From the NCBI GenBank assembly GCA_024234875.1, contig JACKNM010000004.1, positions 186,001 through 250,000 on the forward strand: a stretch of DNA of 64,000 bases, given 5' to 3'. This document shows positions 25,501-33,844 of this stretch, in pieces. Numbering within the stretch: position 1 is the stretch's first letter; the number at the start of each line of letters is the position of its first letter. Origin of the DNA: Ectothiorhodospiraceae bacterium (GTDB lineage: Bacteria; Pseudomonadota; Gammaproteobacteria; HK1). The position numbers and the translations under genes are program-made. The notes beneath the pieces were generated by a model. It saw only the letters and a program-made list of their open reading frames with translations, had not been told where the DNA came from and made no database searches.

Positions 25501-27524
25501 AGCCCGTTGCCGTCGAGGTCGAGGTCGGTGTCCGACGAGAGATAGTGGATGCGCGACTTGGGAAGTCCCTGGAAGGTCAACGTGCGATAGGCGAAGCTCG
25601 CCTGCGCCTGGGTCGCGTCCCACAGCGCGTTGCCCGCGAACGGCCCACCGCCGGCAACCACGATCGCCTTCGTCGCCGACTCGGCTCCCTGCACCGGGCG
25701 CAGGATCTGGACGCGGTTGTTGAGGGTGTCGAGCATCACCACGCGACCATCGCCCGCCACCGCGAGGTTGGTCGGACGCTGGAGGTCGCCCGGGCCGATG
25801 CCGTTGTCGCCGAGGTAGGACGCAATCTGCGTGCCGGCCGCGTCGTAGACCAGGAACCCGGGGGCGAAGGGCAGCGACACGAAGAGGTTGCCCACGGCGT
25901 CGAACGCGAGTCCGGACGGTGCGTCGAGCGCGCCGCCCGCGATCTCGGAGAGGTAGACGCCCTCGTCGGTGAAGATCTGGACGCGGTCGTTCCCCTGGTC
26001 GGCGACGTAGACCCGTCCGTCGGGCCCGACGGCGACCGCGCGCGGCAGGGAGAACTGGCCCGGCCCGCTGCCGAGGCCGCCCCAGGCGCGCACGAAGACA
26101 CCGGACCGGGTGAACGCCTGCACCCGATGGTTGGCGTTGTCGGTCACGAAGACGTGGTCGGCGCCGACCGCGATGCGCTCCGGCCCGCGGAACTGCCCGT
26201 TCCCGCTACCGGTCCCGCCCCAGCTCGCGACCTGCTGGCCGGATGCGTCGTAACGCACGACCGCGTTGACGAAGGTGCAGGCGACGAAGAAGTCTCCGCC
26301 AGCATCGAGCGCAACGCCCTTGGGGCCGGCGCAGGTGGGCCACTCGCGAACGAACGCGCCGGTGGCGTCGAACACCTGGACCCGGTTGTTGCGGGTATCG
26401 GCGACGTGGATCGCGCCTTCATCGTCGATGACGATCCCTTCCGGATTACCGAATCGGCCAGGCCCGGCGCCGCCGCTTCCCCAGGCCGCGAGCACTGCAC
26501 CGTCAGCGGTGAAGGTCTGCACCCGGCCGGTGTCGGAGACGTGCACCCGCCCGTCGGGCCCGACGGCCACCTCGCGCGGGTAATCGAACTGGCCGGGCCC
26601 GGCCCCGAACCCGCCCCACTCTGCGACGAAGCTCCCGTCAGCGGTGAACTTCTGGACCCGGTGGCTCACCCCCGGGTTGGTCGAGCCCTCGGTGACGTAG
26701 ACGAAGCCCGCGGCGTCGACCGCGACCTTGGCCGGCACCGAGAACTCGCCCGGGCCGACACCCGCGCTGCCCCAACTCCCCACGAACACGCCGTCGCCGG
26801 TGAACTTCTGCACCCGCGGATTGCCCTCGTCGACCGCGTACACGAAGCCTTCGGCATCGACCGCGACCCCGGAGAGGTCGATGAACTGCCCCGACCCGCT
26901 CCCCGCCGAGCCCCAGGCGACGACGAGCCGCCCGTCGGCGGCGAACTTGGTGATGCGCGCGTTACCGCGGTCGGCCACGTACACGTTGCCGACCCCGTCC
27001 ACCGCGATGCCGAACGCGAGCCCGATCCGCCCGGGGCCGCTCCCGGGTGCGCCGAATGTGCGCACGAAGGCCCCATCGGCGGTGAACACCTGCACGCGAT
27101 CCTCGAGATCGACCACGTGCACCAGCCCGTCGAGCCCCACCGCCACCCCGAGCGGCTGCCTGAACTCGCCGTCACCGTTCCCGAATCCGCCCCACTCGGT
27201 CACCAGCCGGCCATCGGGTGAGAGCTTCACGATCCGGTGGCGCGTGTTGTCGGCCACGTAGACGAAGCCGTCCGAGTCGACCGCGAGCCCGCTGGCATTG
27301 AAGTACCAGGGCTGCGCGAGGCTCGGCCACATGCGCTCGAAGCGATACGACGCTTGCGCCCGCACGGCCTCGGAGGCGAGGGCCGCGAGCAGGAGCCAGC
27401 CCAGGCCGACAAGCACCAGCCTCGTCCCCGGGAGCCTGTCCCGCCTCGAACGAGCGACTGCGGACGCGGGGAGAGCGGTAGGCACTCCTGGCAGTTCCCT
27501 CCCTGCGACCGAGCGATGGCACAC
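22599..27524 (-). CDS. giant exported NHL-repeat protein with tandem C13/caspase-like domains
   Basis: A 1641-residue secreted protein. A signal peptide core (LVLVGLGWLLLAALA, about 36-50) ends near AQA57. About ten NHL/beta-propeller repeats follow (70-610). A C13/legumain-like domain (about 618-800) has the dyad H709 (LTDHGG) and C750 (IYDACAAGS). An Ig-like stretch follows, then a second copy (about 968-1150) whose dyad is lost (LHLVGP and MDGDAAGE). Another Ig-like part, a PPC-like domain (about 1325-1445), a carboxypeptidase-regulatory-like domain (1448-1525) and thrombospondin-3/Ca2+ repeats (1528-1620) come next. It ends in a hydrophobic acidic tail, LIPLLMPLLVDE. The start is a GTG and is uncertain. 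It may be a surface protease or adhesion scaffold; the role is inferred. Confidence 0.85.
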   Translation of the reverse strand: MCHRSVAGRELPGVPTALPASAVARSRRDRLPGTRLVLVGLGWLLLAALASEAVRAQASYRFERMWPSLAQPWYFNASGLAVDSDGFVYVADNTRHRIVKLSPDGRLVTEWGGFGNGDGEFRQPLGVAVGLDGLVHVVDLEDRVQVFTADGAFVRTFGAPGSGPGRIGLAFGIAVDGVGNVYVADRGNARITKFAADGRLVVAWGSAGSGSGQFIDLSGVAVDAEGFVYAVDEGNPRVQKFTGDGVFVGSWGSAGVGPGEFSVPAKVAVDAAGFVYVTEGSTNPGVSHRVQKFTADGSFVAEWGGFGAGPGQFDYPREVAVGPDGRVHVSDTGRVQTFTADGAVLAAWGSGGAGPGRFGNPEGIVIDDEGAIHVADTRNNRVQVFDATGAFVREWPTCAGPKGVALDAGGDFFVACTFVNAVVRYDASGQQVASWGGTGSGNGQFRGPERIAVGADHVFVTDNANHRVQAFTRSGVFVRAWGGLGSGPGQFSLPRAVAVGPDGRVYVADQGNDRVQIFTDEGVYLSEIAGGALDAPSGLAFDAVGNLFVSLPFAPGFLVYDAAGTQIASYLGDNGIGPGDLQRPTNLAVAGDGRVVMLDTLNNRVQILRPVQGAESATKAIVVAGGGPFAGNALWDATQAQASFAYRTLTFQGLPKSRIHYLSSDTDLDLDGNGLADDVDTDATRAALEAAIVDWASDADEVIVYLTDHGGEGAFRLSATEIVTAAELDGWLDILQQRITGEVVVIYDACAAGSFVPALRPPPGRQRVVIASSSASEVAHFTGHGLLSFSSFFWTQVFNGRSVGEGFDRASAAMGFAPSTQTPLVDADGDGVANEAADTARIADRFVGAGTVVASDAPVIGAVSAPQTITGASEATLTAFGVADDDGIARVWAVLRPPDYQPGSTDNAVTEMPELELLETAPGSGEYRGVHAGFTTPGTYQIAVYALDTLGNTSLPKLTTVSVGNPTTRRAVIVAGGDAGDPAWPAIERAATAAYRALRFQGFGDAQIAFASATTVNGIESLNLRSNVAFALAPAQHADSQDVLLHLVGPADAEGFALADGDRLSAQTLDAWLDALQDVIPGRLTVVMDGDAAGEYVGALDAPAGRARDRVRIASTTSAGGAGLPSAGAASFSQYFFQQVANGARLRDAFVHARDGMRVASAGTQAAHLDADGDGDSDKFDLALVSGHSLGAGILLAGDAPLIGAVSPPAVVSDPGAVVTVWVEGVTSTGTVARVFASVSAPDAGAQVEPVVVDLDDQGSGRWEAELAVFGSTAGEYRISVLAVDGDGVVSAPAETLVTQLAGADVFEDDDVPARAAVLSIDDGDASLRTIHDPGDSDWLVFYAVAGEPYTIQASAVGAELDLALELYPSSAVSGEGCDADRDGNRDPSAPCLALADDAFEGGAETLVWVAPGDGFYHLRARAFAASQHGVGTDYRLSATRSTAPFVGALRGRVRDARSHRALALAWLTTDGNASALSKADGSFNLVDGAGSYLLRVSAPGYLGATRDVDLSEGGTTQLTVELVPADVDHDGLGDGFELYYFGHLGATPGADSDADGLDNAAEELAGTDPLTADSDADGLPDGYEVAHGLNPNDAGDAALDPDGDGWSTRAEHRAGSDPNDRRSTPAGGLIPLLMPLLVDE

Positions 27525-27910
27525 GGGCCCATGCTCCTGCTGGACGACGACGCGGGACCGAGACGCCCCGGACGGACGCTACCAGAGTCGTGGCGGTGGG
27601 CTCAAAGGAGGGTGGCACGCGTTCGGCAGCGTCCACGTCTCGTCGAGGTCCGCGCGACTCGTCGATGGGCAGGGCGCAGCCATGGTCGGCAATCGACCGC
27701 AACACGGCGTGCTCGGAAACACCGGCAGCCGAGGCAGGAAGGTCGCTCGCGCTCGTCGTGGCCGACGAGGGCCGGCGGAGTCGCCCCCGGGTGTCGCGCT
27801 CGTCAGAGGGGCGGCATGCGTTCTGCAATCACCGCACTCGCATCACCCGGATGCACGGAATCGGTCACTCCCGTCGCCGCGAGGACACGCGCACGGCACG
27901 GACCGGGGAC
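27525..27910. other. intergenic region, nothing recognised
   Basis: About 386 bases lie between the OmpA-type gene and the large NHL gene, both on the minus strand. It should hold the promoter of the large gene. The translations crossing it are low-complexity and not conserved-looking. No RNA gene or strong hairpin was found. Confidence 0.5.
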
Positions 27911-29161
27911 TCAACGACAGGCGATCTCGACCCGACGGTTCAGCGAGCGACCCGTCTCGGTCGCATTGTCCGCGATGGGCTGGTCCTCACCCTGTCCGTC
28001 GGCCGAGAGCCGCGCGGCACCGATGCCGCGCTCGATCAGGGCGGCGACCACCGCCTCGGCCCGACGCTGCGACAGGGCGCGGTTGTAGTCCTGTGAGCCT
28101 TCACTCGAGGTGTGGCCGACCACCGTGATCGCCGCCGCATCCGAGCGCTGCAGCCCGACGGAAAGCGCATCCAGGAGCGCGCCGGAATCGGCCCGGATGG
28201 TCGCCGAGTCGAAATCGAAGTTGATACCGTGGACGATGTCGCCACACCCGGGCGGGTGCACCTCCCGTACCGAGCACTTCGTCCGTGCGCCTGGCGCCGC
28301 GTCACCAGAGTAGAGCCGGAACGGCGCGCCGTTCGCCGATCGCACCCCTGTGATGCCTCCGTCGTCGCCGACGGCCAGAACGAACGTGCTGGGTATGTCG
28401 CCGGTTCGGGTCTTTCCGGTCGCGCGCAGCAAGTTTCCGCTCACCGTGCCCTCCAGATCGCCGACTCCGTCGTAGCACCCCGCGACCCGTGCGCCGTCCT
28501 GGGCAAGCTCGAGCAGCACACCGCGGCCCTTCCACTTGCCGGTGAAGGCATCCGACTGCGGAACCGCCTCCTGCGCGCCGTAGCCGATGATCTCGCTGAA
28601 CTCGAGGAAGGTCCTGTCCCGCTGGACATCGATTCCGCCTTCCATGGTGAGCTTCACCCAGCGAACCGGTGACGAGACAGCGACGGGAATCGACGTGACC
28701 TGTCCCTTCGCCGAGTGGGTCTCGAGCGTGGCGCTGCCGAGAACGCGAAACGGTCCATCGGCAGCGGTGTCCGAGCCCGCGATCTCGACCTTCTGGACGA
28801 ATGTCTGCGACGGGCTCGGCGTCTCGAGCACGTTCGGGACTGCGAACGACTCGAAGGTCGTCGCGGCCGGCAGCGCGTAGACGAGCACGACGCGACTCCG
28901 AGCGCCTCCGGACTTCGGCGTCAGGGTGTATCCGCCGGGATCTCCGTCGATGGCCAGAAGAGCCTGCTCCGTCCCCACTCCGAGCACCCGCGCGTCCCCC
29001 TCGATGGCGACCGGCAGCGCCCCCTGGGCGAAGCTCAAGTAGTCGACCCGTGACTCCAGCTCCTCGGCCGCGAGCGGCGCGGCGCGGCCGGCCATTACGA
29101 CCAGAAACAGGGATCCGATCAGAGCCACTGGTACGGGCCGGAATCTCCAGAGTTCGTGCAC
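27911..29161 (-). CDS. OmpA-family outer-membrane/periplasmic protein
   Basis: A 416-residue exported protein. The signal peptide (ALIGSLFLVVMAGRAAPLA) is cleaved near residue 32. A long N-terminal region (about 35-300) of unknown beta-rich type has repeated strand patterns. The C-terminal OmpA/MotB peptidoglycan-binding domain (about 308-416) carries INFDFDSATI, VVGHTSSEGS, YNRALSQRRAEAV and the final SLNRRVEI, with the aspartate and arginine that bind meso-diaminopimelate as in the family. It probably tethers the outer membrane to the wall. Neighbouring exported-protein genes on the same strand suggest a shared surface programme. Confidence 0.88.
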   Translation of the reverse strand: MHELWRFRPVPVALIGSLFLVVMAGRAAPLAAEELESRVDYLSFAQGALPVAIEGDARVLGVGTEQALLAIDGDPGGYTLTPKSGGARSRVVLVYALPAATTFESFAVPNVLETPSPSQTFVQKVEIAGSDTAADGPFRVLGSATLETHSAKGQVTSIPVAVSSPVRWVKLTMEGGIDVQRDRTFLEFSEIIGYGAQEAVPQSDAFTGKWKGRGVLLELAQDGARVAGCYDGVGDLEGTVSGNLLRATGKTRTGDIPSTFVLAVGDDGGITGVRSANGAPFRLYSGDAAPGARTKCSVREVHPPGCGDIVHGINFDFDSATIRADSGALLDALSVGLQRSDAAAITVVGHTSSEGSQDYNRALSQRRAEAVVAALIERGIGAARLSADGQGEDQPIADNATETGRSLNRRVEIACR

Positions 29162-29413
29162 GGGCCATCCTCGACTGCGCTGAATTGGCTTCGATCGAAG
29201 CTCTGAGACGGCCGCGCGAGCACCCCTCGATTACGCGGCCGATTCACCTTCTCGGACTCGCTGCGAACGCGACCACTGAACCGTCGCGCCGACCCACGCG
29301 GCGCTCGCCTCCCGGGACAGCCCGCAGAGGCAATGTATCACCCACTCCTCGTACGGCGCGCCCACCCGCTCCGGGCAGTGGTCAGGCCTTCGTGCCGTCC
29401 GGCGCGGGCCCGC

Positions 29414-29977
29414 CTACTCGTCCATCAGAATCTGCAGAATCGGACTGATCACGCGCCCCTCGGCGAGAATCGGGTTGCGCCCCGCCGCGACCTCGTCACC
29501 GTCGCTGATTCCGTCGTCGTCAGTATCCGGGTCAAGGGGATCGGTGCCGTGGATCGCCTCATCGGCATCGGCCAGACCGTCGTTGTCGTCGTCGGTATCG
29601 CAGACGTCCCCGGCGGCGTCCATGTCGAGGTCGGCCTGCCCCGGGTTGACGTGGTAGGGACAGTTGTCGAGGGCGTCGAGGATTCCGTCGTCATCGGAAT
29701 CGTCGTCCTGGAGGCGCGGCGATGCGAGCGCCAGGAACCCCGAGCGCAGTCGGTATCTGGCGGATGTGGAGGCCACGCCGGAATCGGGCTCGCCGATGCT
29801 CGAGTGGACCTTGTAGCCGGATACCTGGCTCCTGCCACCGCCGGAGTTCACGACGTCCGCGACGATGGCGTAGCTCGGGCTCGAGGACGGCGCGGCACTG
29901 GCGGGCGGGGCGCTCATGCAAACACCGAAGGTGGTGACGACGGCGGCCGTGAGCCGGCTCGAGCGAGAACGGCGCAT
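29414..29977 (-). CDS. exported thrombospondin type-3 repeat protein
   Basis: A 187-residue protein. The signal peptide (AAVVTTFGVCMSAPPASA) ends near residue 28. The mature start carries a short motif (NSGGGRSQVSGYKVHSSIGEP, then SARYRLRSGFLA) seen in many bacterial surface proteins. Residues 90-165 are calcium-binding thrombospondin-3 repeats (DDDSDDDGILDALDNCPYHVNPGQ and on), with C106 and C126 probably paired. The C-terminus VISPILQILMDE resembles the tail of the giant protein at 22599. The ATG at 29977 was chosen because it places the signal peptide at the N-terminus; an ATG at 30064 is also in frame. Confidence 0.78.
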   Translation of the reverse strand: MRRSRSSRLTAAVVTTFGVCMSAPPASAAPSSSPSYAIVADVVNSGGGRSQVSGYKVHSSIGEPDSGVASTSARYRLRSGFLALASPRLQDDDSDDDGILDALDNCPYHVNPGQADLDMDAAGDVCDTDDDNDGLADADEAIHGTDPLDPDTDDDGISDGDEVAAGRNPILAEGRVISPILQILMDE

Positions 29978-30134
29978 CGTCGATGGTCTCTCCGTAGACG
30001 TAGTCCCTGGCCGAGGCGGCGTGGTCTCGAACACGCGGACTCTGGCGTCAGTCGACGTGATCATTCGACCTCTCGAACGCGTCTCCGAGGAGAGCGGTTC
30101 GGGAGCTGGACCGTCAACCCACGGCATCCGTCCA

Positions 30135-31529
30135 TCACGGCAACAACGTCCCGCAAGAGTACGAGTCCGGCGTGATCGCATTACTGGGGGCAAGGCCGAA
30201 GGTAAAGGTTTGCCCGCGCGAACTGCGGTAGTAGATGTTGACTCCGAGGCTGGAGGTCCACTGCGCCGAGGTGGTCCCGTCCGGGCCGCCGACGATCTCA
30301 CAGTGGTCCTGCCCGGTGCCGGAGCGGTCCCCGATCTCGTAGTAGGGGCCGGCCGGATCGGAGGCGAGCATCAGCTTGTACTCGCTCGCCGAGCATCGAA
30401 TCGCGCCCACGTACAGACCAGAATCGAAGTGACTCCGCCGGACGTAGCGGGTTCCGGTGCAATCCGTGTGGAGCGAGCTGCCCACGGGAAAGTTGTAGGC
30501 GACCCAGGTCTCCGTATCGAGACTGTCGAGCGCGTTGACCGGAATGCCGACGCCACATTCGTAGTACGGCGGACTGATGGCGTTGCTCGGGGGCGTGGCG
30601 AGGGTGAAGGGGGTGGCGCGACTAGAGCGGTAGTAGATTCGATCCTCGATGCCCGAGACCCAATTGACGCCAGTGGTGCCGTCCGGGCGCTCGAGTAGCT
30701 CGCAATGGTCCTGGCCCGTACCGGAGCGGTCACCGATCTCCCGATAAGGTCCGATCGGGTTGTCCGCGAGCAAGATCTTGTACCGGAACGAATTGCACAG
30801 GATGACGCCGACGTACAGGGCGGGATCGAAGCTCGACTGGCGGGCGTAGCGGAGATCGTGGCACTCGGTGTTGATCTCGCCGGTGGTCGGGAACTGGTAC
30901 TGAGTCCAGGTGTTGGCGTTCACCTGCAGCGCCGGCAAGCGCGCGAGCGCAGCCTCGAGCACGGCCAGCCGTGAGGTCAGGCTCGCGGCGCCGCCCTCGT
31001 CGGAGCACACCCACTCGCCGTTGCTGCTGACGACCAGATCGCCCGTTGGGCAGAGCAACCCCGCCAGTGGACCCGGCTCGCCTGGAGGGCCGGGCGTTCC
31101 CGACAGCGCGTGAAGCGCCAATGGCACGGCATTGAGAGCGGTTCGCGGCGAGAGCGCCTCGTAGGCACCGACGCCAGCCGGAACCCGCATCTCGACCTGA
31201 AGCCATCGCGCGGCCCCGGAGTCGAAGCTCGAAAGCCCGAAGTCGAGCTCGGCCGCGACCTGACCGTCCACGACCTCCAGCCCCGGCCTGCTCAACGTCG
31301 ACCCGACCTGCGCGCCGCCGGCCGGAGCATCCCAGAGACTGAACCGGAAGTCGGCCGGCCCGTCGACCGCGGCGCCGAGCGACTCCACGTACGCCTGGTA
31401 GTTGAAGCTGGTCGGCGCCTGGGCCCACGCCGCCAGGCCAATGCTGGAAGCAACCAGAGCCCGGGCCAGCAACCGTGACCACGCTCGCGTTGCCCGCGAA
31501 AGAGAGGAAGTCCAGTCCTTGCACCGCAT
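30135..31529 (-). CDS. exported protein with duplicated four-cysteine module
   Basis: A 464-residue protein (an in-frame ATG at 31568 would add 13 residues). A signal peptide ends near AQA38. Residues 41-142 form a beta domain (FNYQAYVES, DFRFSLWDAP, LDFGLSSFDSGAARWLQVEM) common at the start of bacterial collagen-like surface proteins. A brief GPPGEPGP stretch and a short coiled-coil-like segment follow. Then come two copies of a 119-residue module (about 207-325 and 341-459), each with four cysteines at identical spacing (C223/245/276/325 and C357/379/410/459). The modules are probably disulfide-bonded. No enzymatic motif is seen. A role at the cell surface is likely. Confidence 0.78.
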   Translation of the reverse strand: MRCKDWTSSLSRATRAWSRLLARALVASSIGLAAWAQAPTSFNYQAYVESLGAAVDGPADFRFSLWDAPAGGAQVGSTLSRPGLEVVDGQVAAELDFGLSSFDSGAARWLQVEMRVPAGVGAYEALSPRTALNAVPLALHALSGTPGPPGEPGPLAGLLCPTGDLVVSSNGEWVCSDEGGAASLTSRLAVLEAALARLPALQVNANTWTQYQFPTTGEINTECHDLRYARQSSFDPALYVGVILCNSFRYKILLADNPIGPYREIGDRSGTGQDHCELLERPDGTTGVNWVSGIEDRIYYRSSRATPFTLATPPSNAISPPYYECGVGIPVNALDSLDTETWVAYNFPVGSSLHTDCTGTRYVRRSHFDSGLYVGAIRCSASEYKLMLASDPAGPYYEIGDRSGTGQDHCEIVGGPDGTTSAQWTSSLGVNIYYRSSRGQTFTFGLAPSNAITPDSYSCGTLLP

Positions 31530-31795
31530 CGAAACTTGCACGCGCGCCAAAAGCCTGACGATGCACATCGGGGCGAGCGAGGAAAGTGCCGCAGGTCACA
31601 TTCGGAGGGATTCGGGCCCCAAGCTGGGGTCAGACGATGCCAGGTCATTCCAAAGAGGTGCCAGCCCTCGGCGCTATCCGTCTACATCGCTCTCCTCCGT
31701 CCGTGCACGGTTTCGGGCGAAGGCCGGCCCGCCGCCGATCTGCATCGAGTCCCGGGTGGCGACAGACGCCACGCTCGACTCGACGAAGAACCGCC

Positions 31796-32722
31796 TCACA
31801 GCGGCGCGACGGGAACGCAGATCCGGCACGAGAAGCGACCGGTCTCCTCGTCGTAGTCGGCATCCGTCGGGTAGTACTCGAAGCAGGGTCTCGCGTCGAG
31901 CTGCATGCCACTCTCGGGAAGCCACTCACGCAGGAGCCTGGACCAGGCCTGCCCGATCTCGGTCGCGGGTCCGGAGTAGTCGACCACGGCGTACCTGCCG
32001 CCTGGCAGGCGCGTCCGCAAGGCATTGCCGCTCAACTGCGCCGACGCCTCGACTTCGACGCAGGCGTCATATCGGCACCTGGCAGCGTCTGTGATGCTCG
32101 GGTCATCGTGACTGATCCCGTATCGCGGTGCGCGCAGCAGGGCGTTCTCGACCATCCAGGGATGGACGCTCTCCCGCCAAAAGCGCTCGATCGTGCCACC
32201 GTACGGACCGAGGTGGCGAAGATAGGCGATGTGCACAGGCTTCAGGGTCTCGAGGCGAACTTGCATCGGATGCTCCGTGGCGTTGCAGGAATCGTCATCC
32301 TGCCCCGTAGCCGTCCTCCGCGCCTGATTCGGATTGCCATTCATCTGACCGAGATTGCGGCGCTCGGAGCGCCCGCGAACGCCTCGTCGCCATGACGTCG
32401 GGGATGCCCCGAAGTGCGCCTTGAACGCCCGGCTGAACGCTTCACCTGAACCGAAGCCCACCGAAAGCCCCACATCCAGCACGCTCAGCGCGGGTTGCGC
32501 CGCAAGCCGCCCGGCGCCAATCTCCACCCGGCGCCGTCGCAAGTACTCTCCGAGCCGCTCCCCGGCCCATGCGGCAAAGACTCTGTGGAAGTGGTACGGA
32601 GAGAACGAGGCCACCGCGGCCAACGTCTCGAGAACCAGCTCTTCCGAGATGTGCTCGTCGATGTACTGAAGGACGCGATGCATACGTGCGTCGTAGGCGG
32701 CACGGCTCGAGCGTCTGGTCAT
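31796..32722 (-). CDS. AraC-family regulator with GyrI-like effector domain
   Basis: A 308-residue regulator. The AraC DNA-binding domain is N-terminal (about 12-112), with two helix-turn-helix units: LETLAAVASFSPYHFHRVFAAWAGE and VLDVGLSVGFGSGEAFSRAFKAHFG. The C-terminal part (about 152-308) is a GyrI-like/SOUL-type small-molecule-binding domain, ending CRICVPV. This is the Rob/SoxS-like arrangement used by multidrug-responsive activators such as BmrR-type sensors. Its target is not evident; the nearest gene, the 2H-type protein, is 91 bases upstream on the same strand. Confidence 0.87.
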   Translation of the reverse strand: MTRRSSRAAYDARMHRVLQYIDEHISEELVLETLAAVASFSPYHFHRVFAAWAGERLGEYLRRRRVEIGAGRLAAQPALSVLDVGLSVGFGSGEAFSRAFKAHFGASPTSWRRGVRGRSERRNLGQMNGNPNQARRTATGQDDDSCNATEHPMQVRLETLKPVHIAYLRHLGPYGGTIERFWRESVHPWMVENALLRAPRYGISHDDPSITDAARCRYDACVEVEASAQLSGNALRTRLPGGRYAVVDYSGPATEIGQAWSRLLREWLPESGMQLDARPCFEYYPTDADYDEETGRFSCRICVPVAPL

Positions 32723-32813
32723 CGTGGTGTCGACATCGTCGTCAACTCGCCGCCCTTCGATGAGGCCGATCAAGACGGACACAACCACCGTGCGTCCCTG
32801 CTGCGGAGCAAGA

Positions 32814-33314
32814 TCAAACGTGCTCGGGAAACTGATACCGCCGTTGAATCTCTGGTGGCGACAGGGAGACCAGCAGTAGCGCGGAGCTCGTGTACTCCCC
32901 TCGAAGCGAACAGGGTAGTAGCTGCGAGAACGCCTCTACTGCACCTCGGGCACCCTGAGCAACGCACAAGGTGATATGAGGAACCCACTCTCCTGGATGG
33001 TAGTTCTTCCGACTCGTGTGCTTGCCGAGAGCTTCGTGAACGCACGCATGTAACGTTCGAAGTTCCTCGGTGAATACTACCGACGCATAGATCACAGGTG
33101 ACTCCCCTTGGAAGGTCGCGATGCCGGAGACCCTGGTCTTCATGGCGAGCGTCCGAGCTGCCACGGCCGCACAGCAGTATTCGATCGCAGCGATCTCGAC
33201 CTCATCAAGGACCGCGAGACTCAGATAAGGCTCCCCGACGTCGCCGCCGACTTTCTCTCGAGCCCGTGCAATACGGCCGTAGTCGTCGACGGCCAGGGCA
33301 ACGACTGTGGCCAT
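32814..33314 (-). CDS. 2H phosphoesterase / 2'-5' RNA ligase-like protein
   Basis: A 166-residue protein resembling the 2'-5' RNA ligase/LigT fold. The second catalytic motif is present as PHITL (H113). At the place of the first motif the sequence reads PYLSL (Y30) instead of PHxTL, so one of the two catalytic histidines seems replaced by tyrosine. Cyclic-phosphate hydrolysis or RNA ligation would then be impaired; a nucleotide-binding role is possible. It is divergent from the SDR at 33845. The assignment rests on one motif, the length and the alternating strand pattern. Confidence 0.55.
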   Translation of the reverse strand: MATVVALAVDDYGRIARAREKVGGDVGEPYLSLAVLDEVEIAAIEYCCAAVAARTLAMKTRVSGIATFQGESPVIYASVVFTEELRTLHACVHEALGKHTSRKNYHPGEWVPHITLCVAQGARGAVEAFSQLLPCSLRGEYTSSALLLVSLSPPEIQRRYQFPEHV

Positions 33315-33844
33315 CAGGGCGCTCCCGTCATCTTGCGACTCGCAAGCAATTGATTCGGAGAGGCCCATATTCGCGTTCTGGGCGGCGTTCCTGCTGACAC
33401 GTCCCTTGCTCCTCGCGCGGCGGCAAAGGTCGGCGAGGATTGCGGTTCGCCGGGCTCGTCGACCGCGCCTCGTGGATGCAGTCCTGCGCTCGGTCGGGAC
33501 CAGGCCCGGCGGTCGCCCTCCCCTTCCGTTGATTCGGTGCTGCGCCGCATCGCGCTTCATCCATTGAGCACGTGGACGGAGGTTAGCGCGGCCGGGGCGG
33601 CCGACCAAGGTTGTACGGCACGAGAATGGGCGCGGGGGGTGAGCGGGCTGATTGCCAGCTCCTGGTCGCCGCGGATTCCCCAACATCTTGCATCGGCGTT
33701 TGCGGACTGCGCAGACTTTCGCCCGGCTCCCCGGAGTGTTTCCGCGGAAACAGTCGGACTGCCGCCATTGGTGCGTCGCAACCCGCTCGGCCCGCTCGTA
33801 GCGGCCGGTGCCACTTCCATGAACCAGCTTTCGAGGATCTCACC
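33315..33844. other. long intergenic region, nothing recognised
   Basis: About 530 bases lie between the divergent 2H-type and SDR genes. No RNA gene, clear repeat or plausible coding frame was found; the ORFs here are short and of low-complexity composition. Both promoters must lie here. Confidence 0.5.

Noticed and set aside
23961..27221. 1086-residue open frame antisense to the NHL-repeat gene
   Set aside because: It is the mirror of the propeller repeats. Its translation is a periodic Arg/Val/His/Glu-rich chain with no motif, while the opposite strand gives a coherent multidomain protein.
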